A stretch of DNA of 64,000 bases from Pseudomaricurvus alkylphenolicus (GCF_011683955.1 NZ_JAAQPI010000007.1:310001-374000); one strand, 5' to 3'; shown: positions 43,951 to 53,120, numbered from the stretch's first letter. Notes: generated by a model not told the origin, from the letters alone. Numbers and translations: made by a program.

Positions 43951-44430
43951 TTAATGAATGTTGCGGATTTGATTGGGTGCCGCGTAACGCTTGTTGATGC
44001 GGAAATCGGGATCAGTGGTAAGCGCTTCCACCAGCGGATTAATGAGCCCGTCCTTGGGCTGAGTTAAGGTCACGCCGTCCAACTCGCAATTCACCAATTG
44101 CAATAGAATATTGGCGTCACACTGGAAACCACGCCCACGCAGCAGAGCTCCGAACTCTACGGCCGTTCGCGCAAATCGCGTCTCAGCACGACTGCGATTG
44201 CTGTCGCGGTGCAGGAGTATGGTTGCCACCTCCATCGCGTTACCGAAGGTCACCAATGCTTTTTGCCAGTTGGCCTCCTGTGCCTTTTCACGCCCGGCAA
44301 GAATGGCTTCGGCCCAAAAGCGGCGAGCCTCTCGGGCGTCCCGCATCAACGCCTGGCGGTGGTGGTTACAGAGAAAATGAAAACTTCTCGCCTGTTTGTT
44401 GCCGCGGTTGTTGCTTGTGTCATTGCTCAT
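43951..44430 (-). CDS. Small soluble protein of iron operon, unknown
   Basis: 159 residues from ATG 44430 (MSNDTSNNRGN), AGGA upstream. His/Cys-containing SFHFLCNHHRQALMRDAREARRFW, then mostly helical. No domain recognised. First gene of the Fur-box-controlled operon with the siderophore receptor, so iron-linked by context. The gene beginning is 47 bp from the box at 44477-44495. Confidence 0.75.
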   Translation of the reverse strand: MSNDTSNNRGNKQARSFHFLCNHHRQALMRDAREARRFWAEAILAGREKAQEANWQKALVTFGNAMEVATILLHRDSNRSRAETRFARTAVEFGALLRGRGFQCDANILLQLVNCELDGVTLTQPKDGLINPLVEALTTDPDFRINKRYAAPNQIRNIH

Positions 44431-44476
44431 GGTGATTCCTGTAGGTTCCCTGCACAGTCGAGACGCAAACATTAAT

Positions 44477-44495
44477 ACGAACCATTATCATTTGC
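44477..44495 (-). promoter_or_regulatory. Fur-like box
   Basis: On the minus strand it reads GCAAATGATAATGGTTCGT, agreeing with the 19-bp Fur consensus at 12 positions including the TGATAAT core. Just upstream of the gene at 44430. It closely resembles the box at 46898-46916. Confidence 0.6.
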
Positions 44496-44650
44496 AATAA
44501 GGAATTAGATGTTCCCTTCGACCAGACCTGGATGTCCTGTCTGGGTCTGCTTAATTCGATGAATTAGCATGGCAGGACAGCACCTTATCGGGGCAGTCCG
44601 AGCGTGGAGAAGCGGGCAAGAGAGCAGTATGGAAACCGGCGGCCTGAACG

Positions 44651-46108
44651 TCAGTCGCCGGGAAGCAGATTGGGCTCAGGTGAATCGATCACTGCTTGGC
44701 GACTCAGTAACCAGACTCCAGTCAGACCCACTAGCAACAGGATTAGATCTACTGCCAACCCAATCCCGGCCGTCGTGTGCGCCTCTGTGTACCAGAGATG
44801 GGCGAGCGCCAGCGTCACCAGACTCGCACTGAGCAGCCACTGTAATGATGCGCGCACTTTCGTTGCGCAATTGGTAACGATGCCGGCAACCAGCACCAGT
44901 GCAGTAATCCCCCAGAAAGTACCCGTTGCCAAAGTGGGTACAAACACCGACAGCAGCGCCGAACCGCTCAATCCGAGCGGAGTTCCCCAGACCAATGCTG
45001 CCCAGGCAGAATTGATCCGGGTCTCGCGCTTGCGCTTGGCCAGCCAGATATTGATGCCACCGGCACAAACCACGGTCAGAGCCAGACCGAAAACAACATA
45101 GAGTAGCTTCACGCCGAAACCGCCAAACTGGCCAAAGTGCAACCGATAAACGGAGTAAGCAACAACCCGGGCCACCGGCCCGTCCGACAAGCCCTGATGG
45201 TTGACGTAATCACCCGCACTGTTGAATCGATAGATCTCGGAGTAAGTCAGCCGGCCCGGAAGTGTTGCGGCAATTTCCAGAAACTGTTTGCGGCTACCGG
45301 GATGCTGGTAAGCCAGGTAAATGGGTTCGGCCTCGGGAGCAACACGCCGCAGCTCGTCCAATGCCCGCCGGGTATCAAAGGGACTGATTTCCCCATCCAT
45401 AATCGGGTCGGCACCATAAACGGCGTCCATAATCGCAGTAAGATCATTGTTGTAGAGCAATGGCGCTGCGACGACCACCATAACACTGATCAGCCCGATA
45501 TAAGCGCCTGTCAAGGCGATCATAAGAGAAAAGGGCAGGCTCCAGACACTCAGGCGATTGTGGATGTCTGTTTGCTGAAGGCGATAGGATTGCTCAAGGC
45601 GCAGCTTGAAGGCGTCTTTGATAATGGCAGGATGTGCCAACACGCCAGAAAGAGCCAACCCCAGCAGCATCACGCCAAAGATACCCACGATGATCATGCC
45701 AAAGTTCTCTGGCAGGTGAAGATAGTAGTGCAGGTGCCGCAACATGGCGGCAAAACCCGCTTCCTCTAGGGGAACCTCAGTGAGATTCCCTGCGGAGTCG
45801 GTAAACCATTCATGTTCTGCGGTCGCAACGTGGGCGCGGGGCATGCCATCAGTAGGCGGCATCACCCAAATGGTTTCCGGAGAGGTATCCGAACGCTGCA
45901 GGATTTGCTGCCGGGCGTTGTCTATCGCCCGCGGCGAAAGGGTGTCAAATTCATCGATGTGCGGTTGTTGCCAACGTTCAAACTCGTGCCCAAACACCAG
46001 CACCGTGCCGCTAAGGCAGATCAGGTAGAGTCCGGCTCCGAGTGAAACACCCATCCACTTGTGGGCATGAAGCATTTGTTTTATCAGCTGTTTCGATGCG
46101 TAAAGCAT
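44651..46108 (-). CDS. PepSY-domain membrane protein (siderophore-iron reductase type)
   Basis: 485 residues. Four main membrane helices with His residues spaced for haem or metal (HAHKWMGVSLGAGLYLICLSGTVLVF, MLRHLHYYLHLP, IIVGIFGVMLLGLALSGVLAHP, HNRLSVWSLPFSLMIALTG), a periplasmic PepSY region and a C-terminal membrane bundle. Proteins of this kind lie beside siderophore receptors and are thought to reduce iron at the inner membrane. The start of a 46213-44651 operon is preceded by a Fur-like box. Confidence 0.9.
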   Translation of the reverse strand: MLYASKQLIKQMLHAHKWMGVSLGAGLYLICLSGTVLVFGHEFERWQQPHIDEFDTLSPRAIDNARQQILQRSDTSPETIWVMPPTDGMPRAHVATAEHEWFTDSAGNLTEVPLEEAGFAAMLRHLHYYLHLPENFGMIIVGIFGVMLLGLALSGVLAHPAIIKDAFKLRLEQSYRLQQTDIHNRLSVWSLPFSLMIALTGAYIGLISVMVVVAAPLLYNNDLTAIMDAVYGADPIMDGEISPFDTRRALDELRRVAPEAEPIYLAYQHPGSRKQFLEIAATLPGRLTYSEIYRFNSAGDYVNHQGLSDGPVARVVAYSVYRLHFGQFGGFGVKLLYVVFGLALTVVCAGGINIWLAKRKRETRINSAWAALVWGTPLGLSGSALLSVFVPTLATGTFWGITALVLVAGIVTNCATKVRASLQWLLSASLVTLALAHLWYTEAHTTAGIGLAVDLILLLVGLTGVWLLSRQAVIDSPEPNLLPGD

Positions 46109-46131
46109 GAACGATTCCCAATCCGCATTCT

Positions 46132-46180
46132 CCGTAGCAGCCCGAGGGCGAGCGGTCGCGCTCAGAGCGCGCTGCTACGG
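46132..46180. repeat. REP-like element, second copy
   Basis: 10-bp perfect arms CCGTAGCAGC and GCTGCTACGG enclose a second small stem (GAGCG/CGCTC). Same arms as the palindrome at 10931-10948. Located in the gap between the two genes of the iron operon. Confidence 0.55.
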
Positions 46181-46212
46181 TGAGTTCAAGCTTAACTAAG
46201 TGCCATTCGACC

Positions 46213-46791
46213 TTAGATATAAAGAGTTAATAAAGAACCAAGGCCAATTCCCATCAGAACAATGGGTGGACGCCAGGCTTTTGCATCGGCGCAGGCCCAT
46301 ACTGCCGCAATCGCCCAGATCGTCGGAAACAGAAATGCCATTAGCACCAAGCGCGTAGGTTCGGAAAAAGGCAACACCGGCAGCAGGGCGACACACAACA
46401 TCACACTCCCAATACCCGCCAGGGGGCCTGCTGCTATAAACGCAGTCGCCTTAGCCCAAACTCGCCGATCTTTTGCAATGAATAGGGTCTTTTCCGCTTT
46501 ATCTGATTTAGCGCGCGTGGCTTTGGTTGATTCTCTGCTCAACCGCAGCTGGCGCCAAAAAATCAACAGCCAGACGAACAGCGTGGTGAGCAGCAGAACA
46601 AAAACAGTCGCAAACTCCAACCCTACTGACGATGACCACAGTGCAACCGCTAATACCAGGCCCACCCAGGGAGCCAGTTTTCTCCAAAGAGGTCGCCGGG
46701 CGGAACCGGCCTGCCACAGACGCAGCAACTCCCAGGCGCAAATTCCGCATAATGCGGCAGAAATAAGATCGTTAATGACGCCCTCGTCCAT
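46213..46791 (-). CDS. Membrane protein of iron operon, unknown
   Basis: 192 residues with about five or six membrane segments and a basic cytoplasmic loop near residues 82-110 (RQLRLSRESTKATRAKSDKAEK). No family recognised; small multi-TM proteins of this kind accompany PepSY proteins in siderophore operons. First gene of the operon, with a Fur-like box about 107 bp upstream. Confidence 0.75.
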   Translation of the reverse strand: MDEGVINDLISAALCGICAWELLRLWQAGSARRPLWRKLAPWVGLVLAVALWSSSVGLEFATVFVLLLTTLFVWLLIFWRQLRLSRESTKATRAKSDKAEKTLFIAKDRRVWAKATAFIAAGPLAGIGSVMLCVALLPVLPFSEPTRLVLMAFLFPTIWAIAAVWACADAKAWRPPIVLMGIGLGSLLTLYI

Positions 46792-46897
46792 AGACCTGTT
46801 TATTCCCTATTCTGGAGGATTCAACTGGAGAGTCCCGATTCATCGTGACTTGCATTCTGATGCCTTACCTACAACGGCCAGAGAAATTAACCCAAAT

Positions 46898-46916
46898 ACA
46901 AATAATTATCAACTGC
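46898..46916 (-). promoter_or_regulatory. Fur-like box
   Basis: Minus-strand reading GCAGTTGATAATTATTTGT: 11 of 19 matches to the Fur consensus, with the same GCAnnTGATAATnnTT pattern as the box at 44477-44495. Lies between the divergent genes at 46791 (-) and 46999 (+). Confidence 0.5.
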
Positions 46917-46998
46917 AATTGGCTTTGAATCCACTAAAGACAAACCAAGGCAGTTGGGGCAGACTTCCACCTCTCTCAATCTGTTAAAGGAGCTAACC

Positions 46999-47721
46999 GT
47001 GGCACTGGTCTCGCGCACTATCGAATACACAGTTGAAGGTACCCTGTTGGAAGGCTATCTCGTTTGGGACGACAGCTGGGATGGCCCTCGTCCCGCAGTG
47101 GCTGTCGCCCACACCTGGGCCGGCCGGGGGGAGTTTGAGTGCGGCAAGGCTCGTAAACTGGCGGAACAGGGTTACGTGGGCTTCGCGCTGGATATGTATG
47201 GTAAGGGGATTCTCGGTACCGGTCCCGAGGAAAACGCGGCACTGATGAACCCACTGCTGGAAGACCGTGCGCTGCTGCAAAAGCGCATCAACGGTGCCAT
47301 CGAGTGTCTACGCGAGCAACCGCAAGTAAATGCCGCGCAAGTGGCAGCTATGGGCTTCTGCTTTGGCGGTTTGTGCGCACTGGATCTGGCCCGCTCAGGC
47401 TCCGATGTCTGCGGTGTGGTGAGCTTTCACGGGCTGTTTACACCTGCCGCCAACCTGCCCAAGCCTCAGATTCAAACCAAAGTGCTTTGCCTGCACGGGT
47501 ACGATGACCCCATGGCCAAACCCGACAGCATGGTTGCCCTGGCCGATGAGATGAACGCTGCCGGCGCCGATTGGCAGGTGCACGCCTATGGCGGCACCGT
47601 GCATGCGTTTACCAATCCAGTTGCTGCCGACCCCGATAATGGGTTGGCCTATAGCAAGAAGGCTGATCGCCGGTCCTGGCAGGCACTTATGAACTTTCTG
47701 GAAGAAGTATTCAGTGTCTAA
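46999..47721 (+). CDS. Dienelactone hydrolase family protein
   Basis: 240 residues. GTG start at 46999 chosen for AAGGAG 8 nt upstream; the longer frame lacks an SD. Alpha/beta hydrolase with Cys nucleophile (AMGFCFGGLCAL), Asp in CLHGYDDPMAK and His in GTVHAFTNP, the Cys-Asp-His triad of dienelactone hydrolases. Substrate unknown. Its upstream region is shared with the iron operon. Confidence 0.92.
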   Translation: MALVSRTIEYTVEGTLLEGYLVWDDSWDGPRPAVAVAHTWAGRGEFECGKARKLAEQGYVGFALDMYGKGILGTGPEENAALMNPLLEDRALLQKRINGAIECLREQPQVNAAQVAAMGFCFGGLCALDLARSGSDVCGVVSFHGLFTPAANLPKPQIQTKVLCLHGYDDPMAKPDSMVALADEMNAAGADWQVHAYGGTVHAFTNPVAADPDNGLAYSKKADRRSWQALMNFLEEVFSV

Positions 47722-47777
47722 CGTCTCAACCACATAGGCACAAGATTAACAGGATAACCCTTTGAGCTGCAGCCGAA

Positions 47778-48464
47778 TCAACGGGTCTGCAGCTCCAACA
47801 GCTGTTCTTGCAGTTCTTCAATTTGAGACTGCATCTGAGCCACCTGCTGCTCCAGCGCCAGAATTCGATCATTGTCTGCGCCGGCACCCGCACTGGGGCC
47901 AGAGGTGACTTGAGCAGAGGCAGCCTCCGCCATTGCCTCAACATCCACCTCCCCGCTAAACAAATGCGCGTAACGGGATTCCCGCTTGCCCGGCTCTCGG
48001 GGCAATCTCACCACATAGGCTTTTTCGGGGTCATGCGATAACCGCTGCAGGGTTGCCTCCACTTCTTTAACATCACTGAATTTGCACAGGCGATTGGTAC
48101 GGGTGCGAAGCTCGCCCGGCGTTTGCGGCCCCCGCAACAAGAGCACACAAATGACACCCAGCTCCTGTTCATCAAACTGCAGTTTGGAAAACTCCGTATT
48201 ACAAAAACGATGCTGGAGTTTGGTCACCCGGCTCCCGAATCCGCTGTTTTCTGTCACCAGATGTTGTTTGACCAGTTCATCGACCGTCTCCTGAACCACG
48301 CTCTCGTCGAGATCCAATACCGGCTCCCGGTTGCTCTTTTGATTGCAACCCGTCGTCAGGGAGTTCAGGGATAAGGGGTATTGGTCGGGCGTGGTGATCT
48401 GCTTTTCAATCAGCACGCCGATTACGCGGGTTTCTTCCAAGCTTAAATTCATTGCCTCTGCCAT
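47778..48464 (-). CDS. yceH: YceH/DUF480 family protein
   Basis: 228 residues. N-terminal [31 protein letters not shown] and [12 protein letters not shown] are the YceH signature; two winged-helix-like domains, then a C-terminal coiled coil ([20 protein letters not shown]). Exact role unknown; often considered a DNA- or envelope-linked protein. Confidence 0.92.
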   Translation of the reverse strand: MAEAMNLSLEETRVIGVLIEKQITTPDQYPLSLNSLTTGCNQKSNREPVLDLDESVVQETVDELVKQHLVTENSGFGSRVTKLQHRFCNTEFSKLQFDEQELGVICVLLLRGPQTPGELRTRTNRLCKFSDVKEVEATLQRLSHDPEKAYVVRLPREPGKRESRYAHLFSGEVDVEAMAEAASAQVTSGPSAGAGADNDRILALEQQVAQMQSQIEELQEQLLELQTR

Positions 48465-48471
48465 AGCAGCA

Positions 48472-48846
48472 TCATCCTATCTGTTGATCCTCCTGGAGAT
48501 CCGACCACACCGCAAATTCGTTGCCACTCGGTTCAAGAAAGTGAAAGCGCCGACCGCCAGGAAAAGAAAATATCGGTTTGCAAATGTTACCACCGGCGGC
48601 TTCCACACTCGCCCGGGTTTGTTCCAGATTTTTGCTGTAGAACACCATGAGAGCTGCGCCGTTTTGCGTTTGGGAACTCTGATCGGATTTGAAAAACCCG
48701 CCGTCCAGGCCTTGATCAGAGAATGCGGTGTATTCGTCACCAAAATCCTGGAAATTCCAGCCAAACGCCTTGGTAAAAAACGTCTTGGTCGCAGGGATAT
48801 CACTTGCGGGAAATTCGACGTAGTTTAGTTTTTCGTGCTCGTTCAT
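48472..48846 (-). CDS. VOC-superfamily protein
   Basis: 124 residues with [26 protein letters not shown] at the start and [18 protein letters not shown] at the end, matching two VOC modules with a metal-site Glu. Ends 7 bp before yceH on the same strand. Small VOC proteins of this form are commonly annotated as glyoxalase-like; no substrate can be named. Confidence 0.9.
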   Translation of the reverse strand: MNEHEKLNYVEFPASDIPATKTFFTKAFGWNFQDFGDEYTAFSDQGLDGGFFKSDQSSQTQNGAALMVFYSKNLEQTRASVEAAGGNICKPIFSFPGGRRFHFLEPSGNEFAVWSDLQEDQQIG

Positions 48847-48888
48847 AGTCTCTCCTTAACTTCTTTCAACGTTAGCACATCACTGCCG

Positions 48889-49533
48889 TTACCGACATTT
48901 TGTATTAGCTAAAGGTCGTCTCGCCACCAGAAAGCAGGCGATGGATTTTCCCTCCGGCACAAATTGATACTCAATATCAAAGCCCGCGCCCTTCAAACTG
49001 TTTTGCAAATCGGCCCGACTGAAGACCCGAACCTCAGGAATCAGTCCCAGAAAACTGCCAACAGGACCAACGTACCGAAACCAGCCCATATTGTCACCCA
49101 GGCAGGCGGTGCTGCTGACAAATATTCCGCCCGGCTTCAGCAGCTCAAATACACGGGAGATGGCAGCTTGAGGATCTTCCAACAGATGCAGAATGCTCAT
49201 GCCCAGAATCATATCAAAGGATTGCTTTTCGGCCTGAAAGTCTTCGAGAGCGGAGATCTCAAAGCTAAGGTTATCGATGGGGTTGGACGCCAGTTTGCGC
49301 TGGGCTATTTCAATCATCTTGGGAGAGACGTCAATGGCTTTATAGTCACCGGCCCCCGGTGCCAGCAGCAAGGCAGTGGAGCCCGTGCCACAACCGAATT
49401 CAAGCACCTTGTGGTCGGCGTTCAAGCAATCCCTGACCTTGTCCAGCTTGTGTTGGTAAGCATCTTCATCCGCGATGGGCTGCTTGGCATAGCGTTCGGC
49501 GATACGGTTCCAGAAGCGAACGGATGTTCCCAT
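48889..49533 (-). CDS. Class I SAM-dependent methyltransferase
   Basis: 214 residues. SAM-binding motif I LEFGCGTGSTALLLAPG, motif II KAIDVSPKMIEIAQRKL and later MILGMSILHLLEDP. Small-molecule methyltransferase in the UbiE/Methyltransf_11 style. Divergent from a LysR gene at 49632 across a palindromic region (49579-49611), so it is the likely target. Confidence 0.92.
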   Translation of the reverse strand: MGTSVRFWNRIAERYAKQPIADEDAYQHKLDKVRDCLNADHKVLEFGCGTGSTALLLAPGAGDYKAIDVSPKMIEIAQRKLASNPIDNLSFEISALEDFQAEKQSFDMILGMSILHLLEDPQAAISRVFELLKPGGIFVSSTACLGDNMGWFRYVGPVGSFLGLIPEVRVFSRADLQNSLKGAGFDIEYQFVPEGKSIACFLVARRPLANTKCR

Positions 49534-49578
49534 GGCAAATCTCCTTTAGATAACGAAAGCGGATAGTCATTATATTTA

Positions 49579-49611
49579 TGCAAAAATTGGCTTAATATAG
49601 CCATTTTTGCA
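49579..49611. promoter_or_regulatory. 33-bp near-palindrome between divergent LysR and methyltransferase genes
   Basis: TGCAAAAAT-TGGCT on the left is the reverse complement of AGCCA-TTTTTGCA on the right except for one extra T, with an AT-rich TAATAT centre. The position, 21 bp before the LysR start and 46 bp before the methyltransferase start, fits a LysR operator. Confidence 0.6.
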
Positions 49612-49631
49612 GCTGAGTTATTCATATTTGC

Positions 49632-50528
49632 ATGGATTGGCGATCAATTAAATACGACTGGAATCGGGTACGGGCATTTTTGGTGACTGCCGAAGAGGGT
49701 TCCCTTTCTGCAGCCGCTCAGGCGTTGGGGGTCTCCCAGCCCACCCTGGGGCGGCAGGTGTCCGCCTTGGAAGCAGAGCTGGGCCTGGCACTGTTTGAGC
49801 GGGTGGGCAGAGGCCTGGAACTGACCCCAGGGGGCCTGGAGCTACTCGAACACGCCCGCTCCATGGCGGATGCCGCGACTCAACTATCGTTGGTGGCTAC
49901 CGGTCAGTCTGACTCCCTGGAGGGGGACATCTGCATCAGTGCCTCTGAAGCAATGGCCACCTTTATGCTGCCTCCCATTCTTCACAGACTTCGCCTGGAG
50001 CAACCCCGTATTCACGTCACATTGCTGGCCACCAATGATCCCAGTGATTTGCGACGCCGGGAAGCGGACATCGCCGTGCGTTCCTTCCGCCCTACCCAGC
50101 CGGATTTGATCGCGCGAAGAGTCACGGAGTTTAAGGCTAACCTCTATGCCACTCCTGAGTATCTGGCGCTCTTGGGTAACCCCAATTCTACAGCAGACTT
50201 TTCTGGTGCCGACTTCCTGGGCTTTAATGATAACCATGAGCTGATGAAGGGACTTAACGAATGGGGTTTTCAGCTGACACCGGAAAACTTCCCGGTAATG
50301 ACGGAAAACCACATTGCCCAGTGGGAGCTGGTTAAACAGGGCCTGGGGATTGGCGTGATGATGCAGCAGGTAGGAGACGCCGAGCCACGAGTGCAACGTA
50401 TTTTGCAGAATTACGAACCCATGAGTGGCGAGATCTGGCTGGTGGCACATCGAGAGCTGCGAACCAGCCGGCGAGTCCGAATGGTTTTTGATTTTTTGGC
50501 GCAGGCACTGTCTCAGGCAAAGGTTTAG
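49632..50528 (+). CDS. LysR-family transcriptional regulator
   Basis: 298 residues. Winged HTH (FLVTAEEGSLSAAAQALGVSQPTLGRQVSALEAELG) and effector domain. ATG 49632 directly follows the palindrome. Probably represses or activates the divergent methyltransferase gene and itself. Confidence 0.93.
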   Translation: MDWRSIKYDWNRVRAFLVTAEEGSLSAAAQALGVSQPTLGRQVSALEAELGLALFERVGRGLELTPGGLELLEHARSMADAATQLSLVATGQSDSLEGDICISASEAMATFMLPPILHRLRLEQPRIHVTLLATNDPSDLRRREADIAVRSFRPTQPDLIARRVTEFKANLYATPEYLALLGNPNSTADFSGADFLGFNDNHELMKGLNEWGFQLTPENFPVMTENHIAQWELVKQGLGIGVMMQQVGDAEPRVQRILQNYEPMSGEIWLVAHRELRTSRRVRMVFDFLAQALSQAKV

Positions 50529-50534
50529 GATCGA

Positions 50535-50563
50535 TGTAGGATTGCGCCAACCTCAGACGTCTA
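50535..50563 (+). promoter_or_regulatory. Candidate ECF-sigma promoter
   Basis: TGTAGG, 17 bp, CGTCTA, about 33 bp before the DGPF gene. -10 boxes with CGTC are typical of ECF sigma factors, and autoregulation by the sigma encoded downstream is the usual arrangement. Confidence 0.35.
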
Positions 50564-50596
50564 CACTAGAACGACAACCAAGAAGGAGATGTCGCC

Positions 50597-50968
50597 ATGC
50601 AATACTCCCTACTGATTTACGGCTCTGAAGGAATCTATGAACGCCTCTGCGAAGAGGAACAACAACAGATCATGCAGGGCCACTATGACCTGCAGGCCGT
50701 ACTGGCCGAACGGGGTGAGTTCTCGTCGGCGAAACTCATGTCCACCACCAGTGCCGTCACGCTGCAACCCACCCAGGCCGTCGCCCAGCCGGCTCTGGTC
50801 AAAGACGGCCCTTTTGCAGAAACCAAGGAACGTCTGCTGGGCTTTTACACCTTTGAGTGCGATACCCTGGACGACGCTATCGAGCTGGCCAATAAGCTGT
50901 CGTCGCCTTACGTCAGGCTGGAGGTCCGCCCCGTGGATTGGGCTGGCGGTGTGCTGGCAGGCTTATGA
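50597..50968 (+). CDS. YciI-like DGPF-domain protein
   Basis: 123 residues, strong SD AAGGAGA. Alpha+beta YCII-related fold with the DGPF motif (VKDGPFAETKERLLGFYTFE). Such proteins are partners of ECF42-type sigma factors; their biochemical role is not established. The stop overlaps the sigma start by 4 bp (ATGA). Confidence 0.92.
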   Translation: MQYSLLIYGSEGIYERLCEEEQQQIMQGHYDLQAVLAERGEFSSAKLMSTTSAVTLQPTQAVAQPALVKDGPFAETKERLLGFYTFECDTLDDAIELANKLSSPYVRLEVRPVDWAGGVLAGL

Positions 50969-52215
50969 CCGACGAACACCAGTGGTTGCAGGCCAGATTT
51001 GCCGATATCCGGCCCAGGGCGCTGGCCGCCCTGGTAAGGCGTTTTCGCGATCTCGAATTGGCGCAGGATTGTTTTGCCACAGCCTGCGTTCGCGCCCTGG
51101 ATAAATGGCCTGAGGAGGGTTTACCCAACGACCCGCTCGCCTGGTTGATTACGGTCGCCGGCAATGCCGGCATTGATACGCTCAGACGTCAGCAGCGGAT
51201 TGCCGAGAAATCAATGCTACTGGATCAGGGGTCTGAACTCCTGGACGACGGGATTGAGGATCAACTGGACAATCAAGTATTCAGGGACGACATCCTGCGA
51301 TTGCTGTTTATCTGCTGCCATCCTGACCTGTCACCGCAGGACCAATCGGCTCTTGCCCTGCGGGTGGTTGCCGGGCTGTCGGTCGCCGAGATCGCCAGTG
51401 CCTTTTTGGTGAAACGTAAAACCATGGAACAGCGTATCACCCGTGCCAAGCACACCGTCGCCAAAGCCGACGTCGCCTTCGCCCCCCCCGACCTGGAGCA
51501 ACGCCACCGCCGCCTCAATACGGTGATGCTGATGTTGTACCTGCAATTTAACGAGGGTTGGTCGGCCAGCGGTGGGAACGCCGTTATTAAATTACCCCTG
51601 TGTGAAGAAGCCATTCGACTGGCACGCTTGCTCTTGGAGCTGTTCCCCGGCATCAGTGAACTGATGGGGTTACTGGCGTTGTTTTTGTTACAACACTCTC
51701 GCCGCAAGGCGCGTGTTTGCGATGGCAATTTAATTCCCTTAGCGGAACAGGATCGCTCTCAGTGGGATCAGATGCAAATTTCCGAAGCTTCCGCACTACT
51801 GGACAAAGCACTGCGACACAGAACGCCCGGCACCTACCAGATTCAGGCAGCCATTGCGGCCGTCCACAGCCATGCTGCTACGGACGATGCGACCGACTGG
51901 GAGGAAATCGAAAAGCTCTACCGGGCGCTTTACCTGCTGGAACCCACACCCGTGGTTAAACTCAACCATGCCTCCGCCGTGGCTCAAGTGGCCGGCCCCC
52001 AGGCTGCGCTGGATATGCTGGCACCACTGAGTGAATCCCTGGACAGCTACCGCTGGTTTCACACCGCCAAAGCCAGCTTTTTGATGGATCTCAGCCAACC
52101 GGCTAAAGCAAAGAGCGCCTACCAACAGGCCTTGGAGCTCAACCCCACCCCCGAAGAAAGACGCTTTATTGATGAAAAAATTCGAGCCTGCGAAAAAAGT
52201 TTGAATCCCTTGTAG
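50965..52215 (+). CDS. ECF sigma factor with C-terminal TPR-like extension (ECF42 type)
   Basis: 416 residues from ATG 50965; the longer frame adds nine residues inside the previous gene. Sigma2 region FRDLELAQDCFATACVRAL, sigma4 HTH ALRVVAGLSVAEIASAFLV, then a 220-residue helical extension (DUF6596-like) with TPR-like repeats, near AKAKSAYQQALELNPTPEER. This is the layout of ECF42 sigma factors, which need the extension for activity and occur with DGPF proteins, as here. No anti-sigma gene is visible, as is usual in this group. Confidence 0.93.
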   Translation: MTDEHQWLQARFADIRPRALAALVRRFRDLELAQDCFATACVRALDKWPEEGLPNDPLAWLITVAGNAGIDTLRRQQRIAEKSMLLDQGSELLDDGIEDQLDNQVFRDDILRLLFICCHPDLSPQDQSALALRVVAGLSVAEIASAFLVKRKTMEQRITRAKHTVAKADVAFAPPDLEQRHRRLNTVMLMLYLQFNEGWSASGGNAVIKLPLCEEAIRLARLLLELFPGISELMGLLALFLLQHSRRKARVCDGNLIPLAEQDRSQWDQMQISEASALLDKALRHRTPGTYQIQAAIAAVHSHAATDDATDWEEIEKLYRALYLLEPTPVVKLNHASAVAQVAGPQAALDMLAPLSESLDSYRWFHTAKASFLMDLSQPAKAKSAYQQALELNPTPEERRFIDEKIRACEKSLNPL

Positions 52216-52308
52216 GCATCGTCGAATGGGCAGCGTCCTTGTCGTGAAGCCAGCGCAAACACACTGGCGACTAATGACAGAGTTAATTCACAAGACGAGG
52301 AAATTCCT

Positions 52309-52689
52309 ATGAGCATTACCATGACAACTCCAGGTGCCGCTGGTTGGATTCAATACACTGGCCCCGACACCGATGCCGCCAAGGCGTTCTACCGCGATGT
52401 GATGGGTTGGAACATCGCCGATATGCCCATGCAGGATGGCTCCAGTTACCCGGGCATTGTGGTTGAAGACACCCCCATTGGCGGCTTTTCTCCCGAGCCG
52501 GCAGAGCAGGGTACCTGGACCATCTTTATTACCGTGCCAGACGTCGACGCCAGCATTGGCCGAGCGCGGGAATCAGGCGCCGAGATTGTCAGCGAACCTG
52601 CGGACTATCCCGGTGTTGGCCGCATCGCTACCCTGCTCGATCCGCAAGGCGCCCGCATCGCGCTGGTCACCTACGAGAGCATGCAATGA
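52309..52689 (+). CDS. VOC-superfamily protein
   Basis: 126 residues, SD GAGGAAA. VOC modules WIQYTGPDTDAAKAFYRDVMGWN and FITVPDVDASIGRARESGAEIV, ending LLDPQGARIALV. Follows the sigma gene and overlaps the MAPEG gene by 4 bp (ATGA). Part of the presumed ECF42 regulon. Confidence 0.9.
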   Translation: MSITMTTPGAAGWIQYTGPDTDAAKAFYRDVMGWNIADMPMQDGSSYPGIVVEDTPIGGFSPEPAEQGTWTIFITVPDVDASIGRARESGAEIVSEPADYPGVGRIATLLDPQGARIALVTYESMQ

Positions 52690-53078
52690 TACTCCCGGTG
52701 ACCGCGCTGTTTGCGGCAATCATGGCCCTGATACAGTTCCCGATGACGATGGTGGTGGGTATTCGTCGCGCCCAAACCGGCATTCATTTTATGACGGGGG
52801 ATGATGTGGTGCTGATGCGCCGCATGCGCGCCCACGGTAATTTTACCGAGACCGTGCCCATCATCCTGCTGGCCATGGCGGCGGCCGAATCGGTGGGTGC
52901 TTCATCCACGTTACTGTACGCTTGTGGCATTGCCTTACTGCTGGGGCGGTTGGTGCACTTCGTGAATCTGTGTCGCGATGGTGCGCCACAGATTCGTGCG
53001 TTGGGCATGATACTGACCCTCACCGCCATGGTGATATTGCCGGGGTTTACGCTGCTGCGATTAGCGGGCTGGGTTTAA
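52686..53078 (+). CDS. MAPEG-family membrane protein
   Basis: 130 residues with four membrane helices. RMRAHGNFTETVPIILLAM is the MAPEG signature (glutathione S-transferase-like membrane proteins). In bacteria members often serve detoxification. Translationally coupled with the VOC gene, so they probably act in one stress response. Confidence 0.92.
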   Translation: MILPVTALFAAIMALIQFPMTMVVGIRRAQTGIHFMTGDDVVLMRRMRAHGNFTETVPIILLAMAAAESVGASSTLLYACGIALLLGRLVHFVNLCRDGAPQIRALGMILTLTAMVILPGFTLLRLAGWV

Positions 53079-53120
53079 TACCTGAGCCTCGTTAGCGGGC
53101 AAGTGTTTTCACAGCGCTGA

